NCBI RefSeq assembly: GCF_009882975.1
Contig: NZ_WTUX01000005.1
Location: 43,687 to 107,686 of the forward strand
DNA: 64,000 bases
Direction: 5' to 3'
Origin: Maritimibacter harenae
GTDB taxonomy: Bacteria > Pseudomonadota > Alphaproteobacteria > Rhodobacterales > Rhodobacteraceae
In this document: piece by piece, positions 35,766-45,493 of the stretch
Layout: the number at the start of each line of letters is the position of its first letter
Position numbering within the stretch: position 1 is the stretch's first letter
Notes under the pieces: generated by a model
Told to the model about the DNA's origin: nothing
The model's input: the letters and a program-made list of their open reading frames with translations, nothing else
Database searches by the model: none
Made by a program: the position numbers and the translations under genes

Positions 35766-36251
35766 TCAGGGCATGTGCAAGCGCATGACGTCCCGTGCGT
35801 CCCCGCTGGCCGGCCCGAGCACGAAGAGCGAGGCGAAATCATCCGGTGCGACCTTCGCCCCCGGTCCGCCCCCCAACCGCTCGACGATGGCGGGGATGGT
35901 TTCGCTGTGCGCGACGACGAGGACGTCCGCATCTTCGAAATCGAAGGCGAGCAGGTCGACCAGCCCGACCACGTCCGTCCGCCCGACCTCCACGGGTTCG
36001 AGCGCGAGCGCCTCCGCGATGATCGTGCCCGTCAGGCGCGTGCGGGCGGCGTCGGTATGGATCACCGCGTCGAGCCCGACGTCGCGCAACATCTCGGCCC
36101 AGCGGTGGGCACGGTGCACGCCTGCCGGGGTCAACCCGGGGTCGTCGCCCGCCTCCTTTTCGGCGTGCCGGATGACGAACACCCGCTCCTGTGCCTCTAC
36201 GGGCAGGCCGGTGACCACGATCAACAGCGCGCAGATCAGGAAATGTCGCAT
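35766..36251 (-). CDS. exported histidine phosphatase-like protein
   Basis: 161 residues with a signal peptide (HFLICALLIVVTGLPVEA, about 3-20) and the histidine phosphatase motif VFVIRHAEKE. Later RTRLTGTIIAEAL and VLVVAHSETIPAIVERL (the second catalytic His) fit the branch 1 phosphatase fold. It probably acts in the periplasm; substrate unknown. The ATG at 36251 gives the signal peptide; an ATG 18 codons upstream does not improve it. Confidence 0.8.
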   Translation of the reverse strand: MRHFLICALLIVVTGLPVEAQERVFVIRHAEKEAGDDPGLTPAGVHRAHRWAEMLRDVGLDAVIHTDAARTRLTGTIIAEALALEPVEVGRTDVVGLVDLLAFDFEDADVLVVAHSETIPAIVERLGGGPGAKVAPDDFASLFVLGPASGDARDVMRLHMP

Positions 36252-36308
36252 GGTCGTTCCTCCATTCCCGGCAGGATACCGCAAGGGCGTCCAATCGCGC
36301 GGCAAAAT

Positions 36309-36333
36309 GAACCCCCCCGCCCATGACGGGCGG
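36309..36333 (-). terminator. GC hairpin after the 5'-nucleotidase gene
   Basis: On the minus strand ACCCCCCGCCC pairs with GGGCGGGGGG around GTCAT, then GTTCATTTTGC. It lies between the minus-strand nucleotidase stop and the phosphatase start, so it probably ends the nucleotidase transcript. The T-run is weak. Confidence 0.6.
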
Positions 36334-36361
36334 GGGGTGTCGCTTCAAACGTTGCGCGGCC

Positions 36362-37930
36362 TCACTCGACGGTCTTGATCCGCCCGTCGGTGAAGGGCTC
36401 GTAGGGCCCCATCTCGGCCAGGTATTCCGCGGTCACGTCCGCGAGGTCCGGTCCGAAGTCATAGGCGTTGGCGGCGTTCTCGAACATCGAATAGCCGTCC
36501 CCGCCGTTGCGCACGTAGTTGTTCGACACGGCCAGGTACGTGGCCTCCGGGTCGATCGGGGCCCAATCCATGCCCTGGCGCACCCAGACGTCCGCAACCC
36601 GCTCGCCCGGCGCAGCTTCGGGGTCCCAGGTGAACTGGAGCCCGGCGATCTGCGGGAAGCGCCCCGCGCCTTCCTCGACCTGGCTCACCCCGTTCTCGAG
36701 CGCCTCGACGATCGTGGCGCCGGAGACCTCGAAGGTGGCGAGCGTGTTCTGGAACGGCAGCACGGTCAGCACCTCGCCCATCGTCACCTCGCCCGCGTCG
36801 ATCGAGGCACGCAGGCCGCCGCCGTTGGTGATGGCCACGGTCACGCTCTGGTCCGCGACACGGTCGAGCATGGCCTCGGCCACGAGGTTGCCCATCTCGC
36901 ACTCGCCCGACCGGCAGGCCTCGCGCGACCCGTCGATCGCCTCGGCGGTCTCGGCCACGACCTTGTTGCGGATTTCGTCGAGCGGTTCGGCCGCCTCGGC
37001 GATGCGCGACTTGGTCGCCTCGTCCTCGGTCACGGCCGCGTCCATGATCAGGGGTGCGCCCTCGGCCGCGGTCACGTTGCCCGCGTCGTCGAAGGTCACG
37101 TTCAATTCGCCCAGAAACTTGCCGTAAGCATAGGCCTGCACGATCTGCACGTTGTTGACCACGGTCGGATAGGGCCCGGCGGCGCCGTCCATGTCCCCGA
37201 GCAGCGTGTTCGAGTGTCCCCCCACGATCACGTCGACCCCGTCGGTGTTCTGCGCCACGGTCTGGTCGACCTGGTAGCCCGAGTGGCTGAGCACGATGAT
37301 CTTGTTCACGCCCATGTCCGTCAGCTTGTCGACCTCGCCCTGCACCGCGTCCGACGGATCGGTGAAGATGACGTTGGGCCCGGGCGAAGAAAGCTCGTCG
37401 GTGTCCTGCGGCGTGAGACCGATGAGGCCGATCTTCTCGCCCCCCTTCTCGATCACGGTGGACTTCATCAGCGCGTCGGCCAGAAGCGGCTCGCCCGACA
37501 CGTCCGCGTTGGACATGAGGACGGGGAAATCCACGGTATCCATAAAGCCGCGCAGCACCTCGGGGCCGTCGTCGAATTCGTGGTTGCCCACGGTCATCGC
37601 GTCGTAGCCCATCTTGTTCATCATCTCGGCCGCGAGCGCGCCCTTGTAGTAGGTGTAGAACAGCGTGCCCTGGAACTGGTCGCCCCCGTCGACGAGCAGC
37701 CAGGTCTCGGCCCGCTCCTTCGCCTCCTCGATCGCGGTCACGAGCCGCGCGGAGCCCCCGAAGCATTCCCCCGCGTCGTTGTCCTCGGCCGAACAGCCGG
37801 AATCGTACTTGCTGATCGGCTCGAACCGGGCGTGGAAGTCGTTGGTGTGCAGGATGGTGAGCGAGAAATCGGCCCAGGCCATCCCCGAGGAAAGGGCGAG
37901 CACCGCCGCCGATCCGAGGACGCGTTTCAT
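36362..37930 (-). CDS. 5'-nucleotidase/UshA-like metallophosphatase, exported
   Basis: 522 residues with a signal peptide ending SGMAWA (about 20), then the calcineurin-type metal ligands LHTNDFHARFEP, VDGGDQFQGT and GNHEFDDG, and the C-terminal 5'-nucleotidase domain (YLAVSNNYVRNGGDGY). It would release phosphate and nucleosides from nucleotides in the periplasm. No obvious partner gene nearby; a hairpin after the stop marks the transcript end. Related proteins include bifunctional 2',3'-cyclic phosphodiesterases, which cannot be excluded. Confidence 0.9.
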   Translation of the reverse strand: MKRVLGSAAVLALSSGMAWADFSLTILHTNDFHARFEPISKYDSGCSAEDNDAGECFGGSARLVTAIEEAKERAETWLLVDGGDQFQGTLFYTYYKGALAAEMMNKMGYDAMTVGNHEFDDGPEVLRGFMDTVDFPVLMSNADVSGEPLLADALMKSTVIEKGGEKIGLIGLTPQDTDELSSPGPNVIFTDPSDAVQGEVDKLTDMGVNKIIVLSHSGYQVDQTVAQNTDGVDVIVGGHSNTLLGDMDGAAGPYPTVVNNVQIVQAYAYGKFLGELNVTFDDAGNVTAAEGAPLIMDAAVTEDEATKSRIAEAAEPLDEIRNKVVAETAEAIDGSREACRSGECEMGNLVAEAMLDRVADQSVTVAITNGGGLRASIDAGEVTMGEVLTVLPFQNTLATFEVSGATIVEALENGVSQVEEGAGRFPQIAGLQFTWDPEAAPGERVADVWVRQGMDWAPIDPEATYLAVSNNYVRNGGDGYSMFENAANAYDFGPDLADVTAEYLAEMGPYEPFTDGRIKTVE

Positions 37931-38103
37931 GATGGGAACTCCCTGTTTTGACTATCTGGTCAGGTTGCGACGAGTCGCCGCGCCTGTCAAAGACAAGCGC
38001 ATCCCGACATCGTCGATTTCCATGACGCCCGTATAACAGGCAGATCGCCCCCGCGGCCCTCGACGCCCTTGACCGGACCCGCGCCGCGCGGCATGGGAAC
38101 GCC

Positions 38104-38442
38104 ATGCTGATCTACAAGATATTCCGCGCCCCGGAATGGGCCGCCTACCAGGCCGACGGGCGCACCGAAGGCGCGCCGATCGACGTGGCCGACGGGTTCA
38201 TCCACTTCTCCACCGCCGAACAGGTGGCAGAAACCGCCGCCAAGCATTTCGGGGGGGAAGACGGGCTGATGATCGTGGCCTTCGACTCGGACGCCCTCGG
38301 CGACAAGCTCGTGTGGGAGCCCTCGCGCGGCGGGGCGCTGTTTCCGCACCTCTACCGCCGGCTGGACGCCACGGACGTGGTCTGGGCCAAGCCCTACCCG
38401 CTCGGGCCCGAGGGCCACGTGCTGCCCCCGGAGGTCGTATGA
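38104..38442 (+). CDS. DUF952 family protein
   Basis: 112 residues: [39 protein letters not shown] is the DUF952 opening, a small fold with glutathione S-transferase-like neighbours in some genomes. Function unknown. Its TGA overlaps the pyrD ATG (ATGA), so it leads the pyrD-arsC operon. Confidence 0.85.
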   Translation: MLIYKIFRAPEWAAYQADGRTEGAPIDVADGFIHFSTAEQVAETAAKHFGGEDGLMIVAFDSDALGDKLVWEPSRGGALFPHLYRRLDATDVVWAKPYPLGPEGHVLPPEVV

Positions 38443-39503
38443 ACCTCGTCGAACGGCTGGGACTTTTCGCGTTGCACCGGGTCGACCCGGAACGCGCCCA
38501 CCGCCTCGCGCTTGCCGCGCTGAAGGCGGGGCTCGTGCCGCTGCCCGGCGCCTTCACCTCGCCGCGGCTCGCCTGCCACCTGGGCGGGCTCGACCTGCCC
38601 AACCCGGTGGGGCTCGCGGCCGGCTTCGACAAGAATGCCGAGGTGGTGGACGCGCTCGCCCAGGCGGGCTTCGGCTTCGTCGAGGTCGGCGCGATCACCC
38701 CGCGCGCCCAGCCCGGCAACCCGAGGCCGCGCATGTTCCGGCTGTCCGAGGACCGCGCGGTGATCAACCGCTTCGGCTTCAACAACGACGGGATGGAAGC
38801 CGCCTTCGCGCGCCTGACGCGGCGCGATCGCAAGACCGGCGTGCCCGTGGGCCTGAACCTCGGCGCCAACAAGGACAGCGCGGACCGGGCCGGGGATTAC
38901 GTCCAGGTGCTTAAACGCTGCGCGCCGGTGGTGGATTTCGTCACGGTGAACGTCTCCTCCCCGAACACCGAGAAGCTGCGCGACCTGCAGGGGGCCGAGG
39001 CGCTGCACGCCCTCCTGACCGGCGTGATGGCCGCGCGGGACGGGCAGGACAAGATCCTGCCGGTGTTCCTCAAGATCGCCCCCGACCTCTCCGAGACCGA
39101 GCTGGGCGAGATCGCCGACGTGGCGCGCAAGGTCAAACTCGACGCGATCATCGCGACCAATACCACGCTCGACCGCGAAGGTTTGAAAAGTGCAAGAAGC
39201 GGAGAGAAAGGCGGTCTCTCGGGAGCACCTTTGTTCGAAAAGTCCACGCGCGTCCTGGCTCGCCTGTCCAAGCTGACGGAGGGCCGCATGCCGCTCGTCG
39301 GCGTCGGCGGTGTCGCATCGCCGGATGACGCCTACACCAAGTTCAAGGCCGGCGCCTCGGCGGTCCAGCTCTACTCGGCCCTCGCCTACGAAGGGCTGAG
39401 CCTCGCCGACCGGATCGCGCGCGGGCTCGACCGGCTCCTGGCGGAGGACGGCCACGCGCATCTGTCCGAGGCAATTGGAACCGAAAGGGAGGCATGGCTA
39501 TGA
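38439..39503 (+). CDS. pyrD: dihydroorotate dehydrogenase (quinone)
   Basis: 354 residues of class 2. Membrane-associating N-terminus [26 protein letters not shown]-domain motifs [38 protein letters not shown] (catalytic Ser region) and the late [20 protein letters not shown]. It makes orotate in pyrimidine synthesis with quinone as acceptor. The ATG at 38439 overlaps the DUF952 stop, and GGAGGTC is 4 bases upstream. Its stop overlaps the ArsC ATG. Confidence 0.95.
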   Translation: MNLVERLGLFALHRVDPERAHRLALAALKAGLVPLPGAFTSPRLACHLGGLDLPNPVGLAAGFDKNAEVVDALAQAGFGFVEVGAITPRAQPGNPRPRMFRLSEDRAVINRFGFNNDGMEAAFARLTRRDRKTGVPVGLNLGANKDSADRAGDYVQVLKRCAPVVDFVTVNVSSPNTEKLRDLQGAEALHALLTGVMAARDGQDKILPVFLKIAPDLSETELGEIADVARKVKLDAIIATNTTLDREGLKSARSGEKGGLSGAPLFEKSTRVLARLSKLTEGRMPLVGVGGVASPDDAYTKFKAGASAVQLYSALAYEGLSLADRIARGLDRLLAEDGHAHLSEAIGTEREAWL

Positions 39504-39847
39504 CCGAGGTCACCATCTGGCACAACCCGCGCTGCACCAAATCGCGCCAGACGCTCGCACTGATCGAGGAGAAGGGGATCACGCCGACGATCCGCAAGTA
39601 CCTCGACGACGCGCCGAGCGAAGCCGAGATTCGTGCCACGCTGGACAGGCTGGGCGTCGCGCCGATCGAGATGATGCGCCCCAAGGAGGCCGAGTTCAAA
39701 GCGGCGGGCCTCACCAGGGACAGTGCGCCCGACGTGCTGATCGCGGCGATGGCCGAGACACCGAAACTGATCGAGCGCCCGATCGTCTTCGCCGACGGCC
39801 GGGCCCGGATCGGCCGCCCGCCGGAGGCGGTGCTCGACATCCTCTGA
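39500..39847 (+). CDS. arsC: ArsC/YffB-family arsenate reductase-like protein
   Basis: 115 residues, thioredoxin-like ArsC fold. Reactive Cys12 in [10 protein letters not shown], followed by TIRKYLDD, the MMRPKEAEF region and the [17 protein letters not shown] ending typical of glutaredoxin-dependent ArsC and YffB proteins. The ATG at 39500 was chosen over one two codons earlier because the RBS GGGAGG has better spacing. No other ars genes nearby, so a general thiol reductase role is as likely as arsenate reduction. Overlaps pyrD by ATGA. Confidence 0.75.
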   Translation: MTEVTIWHNPRCTKSRQTLALIEEKGITPTIRKYLDDAPSEAEIRATLDRLGVAPIEMMRPKEAEFKAAGLTRDSAPDVLIAAMAETPKLIERPIVFADGRARIGRPPEAVLDIL

Positions 39848-39848
39848 C

Positions 39849-39946
39849 CTTCATCGTTCCGGAAATACTTCAGGGGGTTCGGGGGACTGGTCCCCCGATC
39901 ACCGCGCCGGCCGGCCGAAGGCGGGACGGCGCAAGACCTGCGCGCG
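39849..39946 (+). repeat. composite intergenic repeat, copy D
   Basis: Core CTTCATCGTTCCGG then AAATACTTCAGGGGG at 39849-39877; hairpin CGGGGGAC-TG-GTCCCCCG at 39880-39897. The distal block CGGCGCAAGACCTGCGCGCG at 39927-39946 is identical to that of copy E. Lies between arsC and the convergent MATE gene. Confidence 0.72.
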
Positions 39947-39948
39947 CG

Positions 39949-41286
39949 TCAGCGCGCCCCACCGGGCACCTCTGCCGCCCGCTCCAGCGCCGGGTAGCGC
40001 AGCCCCAGCGTGAGACCGCGCACCACGTAGGACACGAGATAGGCCGTCCAGAGCCCGTGGTTGCCGAAAGCCGGCACCAGTGCCACGAGCGCGAGGCCGT
40101 AGACCACCACAGACACCAGCATCATGTTGCGCATGTCGGCGGTGCGCGTCGCGCCGATGAAGATCCCGTCCAGCATGAAGGGCGCCCAGCCCGCGAGCGG
40201 CGCGAGCACCAGCCAGGGCAGAAAATCGCGCGCGGCGAGACGGGTTTCCGGGTCGGTCGTGAGCAGGTCGATGATCATTCCGCCCCCCACGAGGAAGACC
40301 GCCGCCACGCCCAGGCCGACGACCCCGCCCCAGAACGAGGACACCACCACGGCACGCCTGAGCCCGGGGCGGTTGCGCGCCCCCATCGCCTGGCCCACCA
40401 GGCTCTCGGCCCCGAAGGCGAAGCCGTCCATGCCGAAGGCGGTGATGTGGAGGAATTGCAGGAGCACCTGGTTCGCGGCCAGCGTCACGTCCCCGAAGCG
40501 CGCGCCCAGGAACATGAAGCTCACAAGCACGCATTCCAGAAGGAGCGAGCGGATCAGGATGTCGGTGTTGACCCGGGCCATGCGCACCAGCCGGATCCGG
40601 TCGAAGACCACCGGCCAGTCGCGCCACTCGGGGCGCCGGAACGCGGCCCGGCACAGGTAGAGGCCCAGCGCCAGCCCGCCCCACTCGGCCAGGAAGGTGG
40701 CCCAGGCTACGCCGGCCACGCCCCAATCGAAACCAAGCACGAAGACCAGGTCCAGGACGATGTTCACCCCGTTCATCGTGAGCTGGAGCAGCAGCAGCGC
40801 GGCGGTGCGTTCCTGCGCGATCAGCCATCCCATGATGCCGAAGAGCGCGATCATCGCGGGGGCCGAGAAGACGCGAATCTGCATGTACTGACGCGCCAGC
40901 CCCTCGACCTCGGCCGAGGCGGGCGCCAGTTCGAACGCGGCCCAGAAGAGCGGCACCTGGAGCGCGATGATCACCGCGCCGCCGGTCAGCCCGATCATCA
41001 GCACGCGCGACAGGAGCGCGGCCAGCTCTCCCCGGTCGCCCGCGCCCAGCGCCTGACTCGCAAGCCCCGCGGTGCCCATGCGTAGAAAGCCGAAGATCCA
41101 GTAGATCGCGGTCAGGATCACCGCGCCGATACCCACCGCACCGATCGGAGCCGGCAGGCCCATCTGCCCGACCACGCCGGTGTCGACCGCGCCAAGGATC
41201 GGGACGGTGACGTTGGCCGCCACGACCGGCAGCGCGATCTTCAGGACCCGGGCATGCGTGATCGTGTGCGGCGCCGTCCTAGCCAT
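39949..41286 (-). CDS. MATE-family efflux transporter (DinF-like)
   Basis: 445 residues, about twelve membrane segments starting near HARVLKIALPVVAANVTVPILGAVDTGVVGQMG, with the repeated FGxxNAGxxxxxQ-like MATE pattern in the two halves. It would expel organic cations or toxic products using Na+ or H+. It starts inside the end of the upstream thioesterase gene (8-base overlap), so the three minus-strand genes form one operon. Substrate unknown. Confidence 0.9.
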   Translation of the reverse strand: MARTAPHTITHARVLKIALPVVAANVTVPILGAVDTGVVGQMGLPAPIGAVGIGAVILTAIYWIFGFLRMGTAGLASQALGAGDRGELAALLSRVLMIGLTGGAVIIALQVPLFWAAFELAPASAEVEGLARQYMQIRVFSAPAMIALFGIMGWLIAQERTAALLLLQLTMNGVNIVLDLVFVLGFDWGVAGVAWATFLAEWGGLALGLYLCRAAFRRPEWRDWPVVFDRIRLVRMARVNTDILIRSLLLECVLVSFMFLGARFGDVTLAANQVLLQFLHITAFGMDGFAFGAESLVGQAMGARNRPGLRRAVVVSSFWGGVVGLGVAAVFLVGGGMIIDLLTTDPETRLAARDFLPWLVLAPLAGWAPFMLDGIFIGATRTADMRNMMLVSVVVYGLALVALVPAFGNHGLWTAYLVSYVVRGLTLGLRYPALERAAEVPGGAR

Positions 41287-41785
41287 CGCGCGGGGGCGGC
41301 ATCAGGAAATGCCCGGTCGCCTGCGCGAACATGCGCGAGCGGTTGTCCTGCCAGGCCTCGACATGGACGCTGGCGTAGCGCCGCCCCGAGCGGTTGACCC
41401 TTGCGCGGGCATAGGCGTCGCGCGGCAGGCCCGACCGCAGGTAATCCACGGTGAAGTCGATGGTCTTGGGCAGGCGCGGCATGGTTTCGGCCGAGATGTC
41501 CGCAGCCGACAGGCCGCCGCCCTCGATCTCCTCCCACATGAGCATCCAGCCCAGTTCGATGATCGACGTGATCTCGAGGAACGAGGCGGTCACGCCGCCG
41601 TGGATCGCCGGAAGCGCCGGGTTGCCCACGAGGGTGTCCGAGAACGGCAGCACCGCGGTCAGCTCGTCCCCGCGCCGGTCGAAGTGCACGCCGAGAAACC
41701 CGATGTAGGGCACCCGCTCCACGAGTGCCGCGAGCGCGGAATCGCGCCGTTCCTTGACCACCTGCACGGGTTCGGGACGCTTCAT
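41279..41785 (-). CDS. PaaI-type hotdog thioesterase, second of pair
   Basis: 168 residues. ALVERVPYIGFLGVHFDRRGDELTAVLPF then GNPALPAIHGGVTASFLEITSIIELGW is the hotdog catalytic region with the HGG-type turn. Hydrolyses an acyl-CoA of unknown chain. The upstream thioesterase gene overlaps its start by ATGA, and it overlaps the MATE start by 8 bases; a paired or heteromeric enzyme is possible. Confidence 0.82.
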   Translation of the reverse strand: MKRPEPVQVVKERRDSALAALVERVPYIGFLGVHFDRRGDELTAVLPFSDTLVGNPALPAIHGGVTASFLEITSIIELGWMLMWEEIEGGGLSAADISAETMPRLPKTIDFTVDYLRSGLPRDAYARARVNRSGRRYASVHVEAWQDNRSRMFAQATGHFLMPPPRDG

Positions 41786-42240
41786 GCCGGGGCCCCCGCG
41801 CTGCGTTTCGTAATCTTGCCGCTGTCGGCGGTGAAGGCGCCGTTGGCCGTCGCGATCGGGTTCTCGGAATCGTCGTCATGGGCCACGGCGCGGATGAAGG
41901 CGACCGATCGTGTCACGTGGTAGCATTCGGCCCGGCACACGATCCGCTGACCCGGCACCGCGGCGCGCATGTAGTCGATCCTGAGATCGAGCGTCGCGGT
42001 TACCACCGGCGCGTCCGGGTGGCTCATCACCGCGGCGCCCCCGGTCGTGTCCATCAGCGCGGACACCGCGCCGCCGTGGATCACGCCCGTGTCCGGATCG
42101 CCCACGAAGCGGGAATCGTAGGGCATCGAGATCACGGCATCCCCGTCCCCGAGCTCGTCGAGCCGCATGTCCAGCGCGCGCGAATAGGGAATCGCGTTCG
42201 TGAAATGGCGGACCAGTTCGGCCCTCTGCTTTCGGTCCAT
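41782..42240 (-). CDS. PaaI-type hotdog thioesterase, first of pair
   Basis: 152 residues from the ATG at 42240 (MDRKQRAELVRHF); a longer frame exists upstream but lacks similarity to the fold. GDPDTGVIHGGAVSALMDTTGGAAVM is the PaaI HGG motif region, and TATLDLRIDYMRAAVPGQRIVCRAE supports the fold. Overlaps the next thioesterase gene by ATGA. The two proteins differ in sequence, so this is not a recent duplication. Confidence 0.82.
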   Translation of the reverse strand: MDRKQRAELVRHFTNAIPYSRALDMRLDELGDGDAVISMPYDSRFVGDPDTGVIHGGAVSALMDTTGGAAVMSHPDAPVVTATLDLRIDYMRAAVPGQRIVCRAECYHVTRSVAFIRAVAHDDDSENPIATANGAFTADSGKITKRSAGAPA

Positions 42241-42499
42241 GACTGTCCCTCTTCGTTTTGCCCCATCTATTCGCACTTGCACCGGCGCACACAAGTGTCA
42301 AACAAACACGGGCAGCGTGCGGTCCCCGGCCGGCGCCGCGCCCGACCCTGTCCGCCCTGCCCGGGGCCTTGCGGCACAGGGACCCGGTTGCGACGTCAAT
42401 CGCTTGGTGAAACAGTTTTTCGCAAAGCGAAACCACTGGACGCCGGCAGGATCCGCCGTTACGCTGCGTCACAGTGAGGACAATCCAACAGCGACGGCC

Positions 42500-42892
42500 A
42501 TGACCATGAAAGACACCACGGGTGCGAAACCTGAGCTCCTGTCATTCAAGGAGATGTGCGAGAAATTCGACGTCACCCCCCGCACCCTGCGGTACTACGA
42601 GTATATCGAGCTGCTCGAGCCGGAGAAGGAAGGCCGCACGCGCTGGTACACCCCGCGCGAGGTGGCCCGGATGACCCTGATCATGCGCGGCCGGCGCTGG
42701 GGGTTCTCGCTCGAGGAATGCCGCCAGTTCCTTCTGATCTACGACGAACAGGGCACCGATGCGCAGAACCGCGTCTGGGTCGAGATGGCCGACCGGCAGC
42801 TGGGCGTGCTCGAAAAGCAGATCGAGGAGCTCAAGGAGGCGCGCGAAGAGCTGGCCGCAATGCGCGAGCAGGTCGCCCAGAGCATCGAATAG
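42500..42892 (+). CDS. MerR-family regulator, first of pair
   Basis: 130 residues. Winged helix: LSFKEMCEKFDVTPRTLRYYEYIELLEPEKEGRTRWYTPREVARMTLIMRGRRWGFSLEECRQFL, then a dimerisation coiled coil (DRQLGVLEKQIEELKEAREELAAMREQV). No Cys metal-binding pattern, so it is not a mercury or copper sensor; it resembles the LiuR/AtuR type. An ATG two codons later is also possible. It precedes a second MerR gene by 120 bases and an acyl-CoA dehydrogenase gene. Confidence 0.87.
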   Translation: MTMKDTTGAKPELLSFKEMCEKFDVTPRTLRYYEYIELLEPEKEGRTRWYTPREVARMTLIMRGRRWGFSLEECRQFLLIYDEQGTDAQNRVWVEMADRQLGVLEKQIEELKEAREELAAMREQVAQSIE

Positions 42893-42927
42893 GCGCGCCG
42901 GCGCCCTCACCATGCCGTGACGCAGCG

Positions 42928-42947
42928 TTACGTTGACGTAAACGTAA
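42928..42947. promoter_or_regulatory. LiuR-like operator over the promoter of the second merR
   Basis: An inverted repeat with TTACGT and ACGTAA arms, 14 bases apart in start, containing TTGACG at 42933-42938. TTGACG, 17 bases, TGAATT makes a possible promoter. The site matches the ACGT-rich LiuR operators described for branched-chain and fatty acid degradation genes. 66 bases before the ATG at 43013. Confidence 0.6.
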
Positions 42948-43012
42948 TCTTGTGCTGAATTCCATGTCGATCCGCCCTACTTCTCGGGCACGGAAACGAC
43001 ACGGAGATTGGC

Positions 43013-43411
43013 ATGACCGAAGATTTCATGACCATTCGCGAGATGTGCGACCATTTCGGCGTCACGGCGCGAACGCTGCGGTTTTACGAGCAGAAGGAAC
43101 TGCTCCAACCGGTTCGCGACGGCCAGAAACGGTTGTTCACCCGACGCGACCGCGCCCGGCTCAAGCTGATCCTGCGCGGCAAGCGGTTCGGGTTCCCTCT
43201 CGAGGAAATCCGCCAGCTGCTCGACCTCTACCACGTGGGCGATCAGCAGGTGACGCAATTCACACGCACGATCGAACTGGCCGAGCATCACCTCGACGAG
43301 TTGCGCGCCCAGCGCGCAGAGCTCGACGAGGCGATCAGCGACCTGTCCGAACAGCTTGAATGGGGTCACAAGATGCTGACCTCGATGGCGCAGGACGAAG
43401 CCGCCGAGTGA
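43013..43411 (+). CDS. MerR-family regulator, LiuR/AtuR-like
   Basis: 132 residues. MTIREMCDHFGVTARTLRFYEQKELLQPVRDGQKRLFTRRDRARLKLILRGKRFGFPLEEIRQLL is the DNA-binding winged helix, followed by a coiled-coil dimer (AEHHLDELRAQRAELDEAISDLSEQLEW). No Cys-based metal site. It probably controls the following acyl-CoA oxidation genes, and its own promoter contains a LiuR-like box. It shares about half its residues with the upstream MerR, so a tandem pair. Confidence 0.85.
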   Translation: MTEDFMTIREMCDHFGVTARTLRFYEQKELLQPVRDGQKRLFTRRDRARLKLILRGKRFGFPLEEIRQLLDLYHVGDQQVTQFTRTIELAEHHLDELRAQRAELDEAISDLSEQLEWGHKMLTSMAQDEAAE

Positions 43412-43465
43412 CGGCGCGCGCCCACACACAACCGGCTGTCTGAACAGACTACCAACGGAGAGAAC

Positions 43466-45244
43466 ATGCCCAGTTACACCCCCGACACCCGCGACATGGC
43501 CTTCCTTCTGCACGACGTGCTGAAGGTCGAAACCAAGGATGTCCCCGGCTACGAAGACCTGGATCCGAGCTTCACCTCGGCCATCCTCGAGGAAGCCGCC
43601 AAGATCTCGTCCGAGGTGCTGGCCCCCCTGAACCGCGTCGGTGACGTCGAGGGCTGCAAGCTCGAGAACGGCGTCGTGCGCACGCCCACCGGTTTCAAGG
43701 AAGCCTTCGACCAGGTCCGCGACGGCGGCTGGACCGGGCTCGACTGCGACCCGGAATATGGCGGCCAGGGCCTGCCCCACGTGATCGGCTCGGCGGTCGG
43801 TGAATTCCTCACCGCCTCCAACATGGCCTTCAACATGTACCAGGGCCTGACGCATGGCGCCTACTCGGCGATCCATGCCCACGGGTCGGACGAGCAGAAG
43901 CAGACCTACCTGCCCAACATGGTGTCCTGCCAGTGGACCGGCACCATGAACCTGACCGAGCCGCACTCGGGCACCGACCTAGGCCTGATGCGCACCAAGG
44001 CCGAGCCGCAGGATGACGGCACCTACAAGATCACCGGCCAGAAGATCTTCATCTCCGCCGGCGATCACGACATGTCGGAGAACGTCATCCACCTGGTGCT
44101 GGCCAAGATCCCGGGCGGCCCGGACGGCGTGAAGGGCATCTCGCTCTTCATCGTGCCGAAGTTCCTCGTGAACGAGGACGGCTCGCTGGGCGAACGCAAC
44201 GCCGTTTCCGTCGGTGCGCTCGAAGAGAAGATGGGCATCCACGGCAACGCCACCTGCGTGATGAACTACGACGGCGCGACCGGCTACCTGCTGGGCCAGG
44301 AACACAAGGGCATGCGCGCCATGTTCACCATGATGAACGAAGCCCGCCTGGGCGTCGGCGTGCAGGGCCTCGGCCAGGCGACGGCCGCCTACCAGAACGC
44401 GCTGGACTACGCGCGTGACCGGCTCCAGGGCCGTGCCGTGACCGGCGTCGAGGCGCCCGACAAGCCCGCCGACCCGATCATCGTGCACCCGGACATCCGC
44501 CGCGCGCTGCTCGACCAGAAGAGCTTCATCGAAGGCGCCCGCGCGCTCGTCCTGTGGTCGGCCGAACTGATCGACCGCTCGCAGCGCCAGGGCGACGAAG
44601 AGGCCGAAGGGCTCGTCTCGCTCCTGATCCCGGTGGTGAAAGGCTTCCTCACCGACAAGGGGCTCGAGTCGGCCGTGCAGGCCCAGCAGGTCTTCGGCGG
44701 CCACGGCTACGTCGAGGAATGGGGCATGTCCCAGTTCGTCCGCGACAGCCGCATCGCCATGATCTACGAAGGCGCGAACGGCATCCAGGCGCTCGACCTC
44801 GTCGGCCGCAAGCTGGCCCAGGACAACGGCAAGCACGTCATGGGCTTCTTCGACATGGTCAAGAGCTTCATCAAGGAGAACGAGGACAACGGGCCGCTCA
44901 AGTCGGACTTCCTCGACCCGCTCAAGGACGCCTCCAAGGACCTGCAGTCGGCTGCGATGTTCTTCATGCAGAACGGCATGAAGAACCCCAACCACGCGCT
45001 CGCGGGCTCCTACGACTTCATGACCATGTTCGGTCACGTTGCGCTGGGCTTCATGTGGGCCCATATGGCGAAGGCCGCCTACGCGGCGCTTGACGCCGGG
45101 ACCGATGACGCGGCGTTCTATGAAACGAAGCTCGCGACCGGCCGTTACTACATGAAACGGCAACTCCCCGCGACCAAGATGCACCTCGCGCGCATCGAGA
45201 GCGGGGCCGAGCCGGTGATGGAGCTGGCGGCCGAGGCGTTCTGA
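43466..45244 (+). CDS. acyl-CoA dehydrogenase with C-terminal extension
   Basis: 592 residues. FAD-binding core: [26 protein letters not shown] and [26 protein letters not shown], then the helical domain with [34 protein letters not shown]. The catalytic Glu lies in [17 protein letters not shown]. The extra C-terminal domain is like that of DmdC and FadE-type enzymes. It would oxidise an acyl-CoA to the enoyl-CoA; substrate open (fatty, branched or methylthiopropionyl). Start ATG preceded by GGAGAGAAC. Confidence 0.9.
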   Translation: MPSYTPDTRDMAFLLHDVLKVETKDVPGYEDLDPSFTSAILEEAAKISSEVLAPLNRVGDVEGCKLENGVVRTPTGFKEAFDQVRDGGWTGLDCDPEYGGQGLPHVIGSAVGEFLTASNMAFNMYQGLTHGAYSAIHAHGSDEQKQTYLPNMVSCQWTGTMNLTEPHSGTDLGLMRTKAEPQDDGTYKITGQKIFISAGDHDMSENVIHLVLAKIPGGPDGVKGISLFIVPKFLVNEDGSLGERNAVSVGALEEKMGIHGNATCVMNYDGATGYLLGQEHKGMRAMFTMMNEARLGVGVQGLGQATAAYQNALDYARDRLQGRAVTGVEAPDKPADPIIVHPDIRRALLDQKSFIEGARALVLWSAELIDRSQRQGDEEAEGLVSLLIPVVKGFLTDKGLESAVQAQQVFGGHGYVEEWGMSQFVRDSRIAMIYEGANGIQALDLVGRKLAQDNGKHVMGFFDMVKSFIKENEDNGPLKSDFLDPLKDASKDLQSAAMFFMQNGMKNPNHALAGSYDFMTMFGHVALGFMWAHMAKAAYAALDAGTDDAAFYETKLATGRYYMKRQLPATKMHLARIESGAEPVMELAAEAF

Positions 45245-45268
45245 TCGACTGAAGGAGGAGAGTGCCAC

Positions 45269-45481
45269 ATGCCCAAACGTTTCCGACTGACCCGCCGTTT
45301 CCCGGTCGCCATGACCGAGGACGGGTACCGGAAGCTGAAGAGTTTCGCCCGCGAGGCGGGGCTCGACGAGGGCGAGGCGCTTTCCTTCCTCTTCGAACAT
45401 TTCGACAGCGTGACGGACACCGACGCGCTGACCCACCGCCTTCGGCTGTTCAACGCCGAGCTCGATGATCGCAAACGCTGA
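45269..45481 (+). CDS. small conserved protein between acyl-CoA genes
   Basis: 70 residues with no domain I recognise. Basic N-terminus (MPKRFRLTRRFPVAMTEDGYRKLKSFAREAGLDEGEALSFLFEHF) followed by a helical part, so a small DNA-associated or regulatory protein is possible, but this is a guess. GAAGGAGGAGAGTGCC is a strong RBS upstream of the ATG. It starts 24 bases after the acyl-CoA dehydrogenase stop and ends 12 bases before the next gene, so likely co-transcribed. Confidence 0.62.
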   Translation: MPKRFRLTRRFPVAMTEDGYRKLKSFAREAGLDEGEALSFLFEHFDSVTDTDALTHRLRLFNAELDDRKR

Positions 45482-45493
45482 GGAGGACACCAG

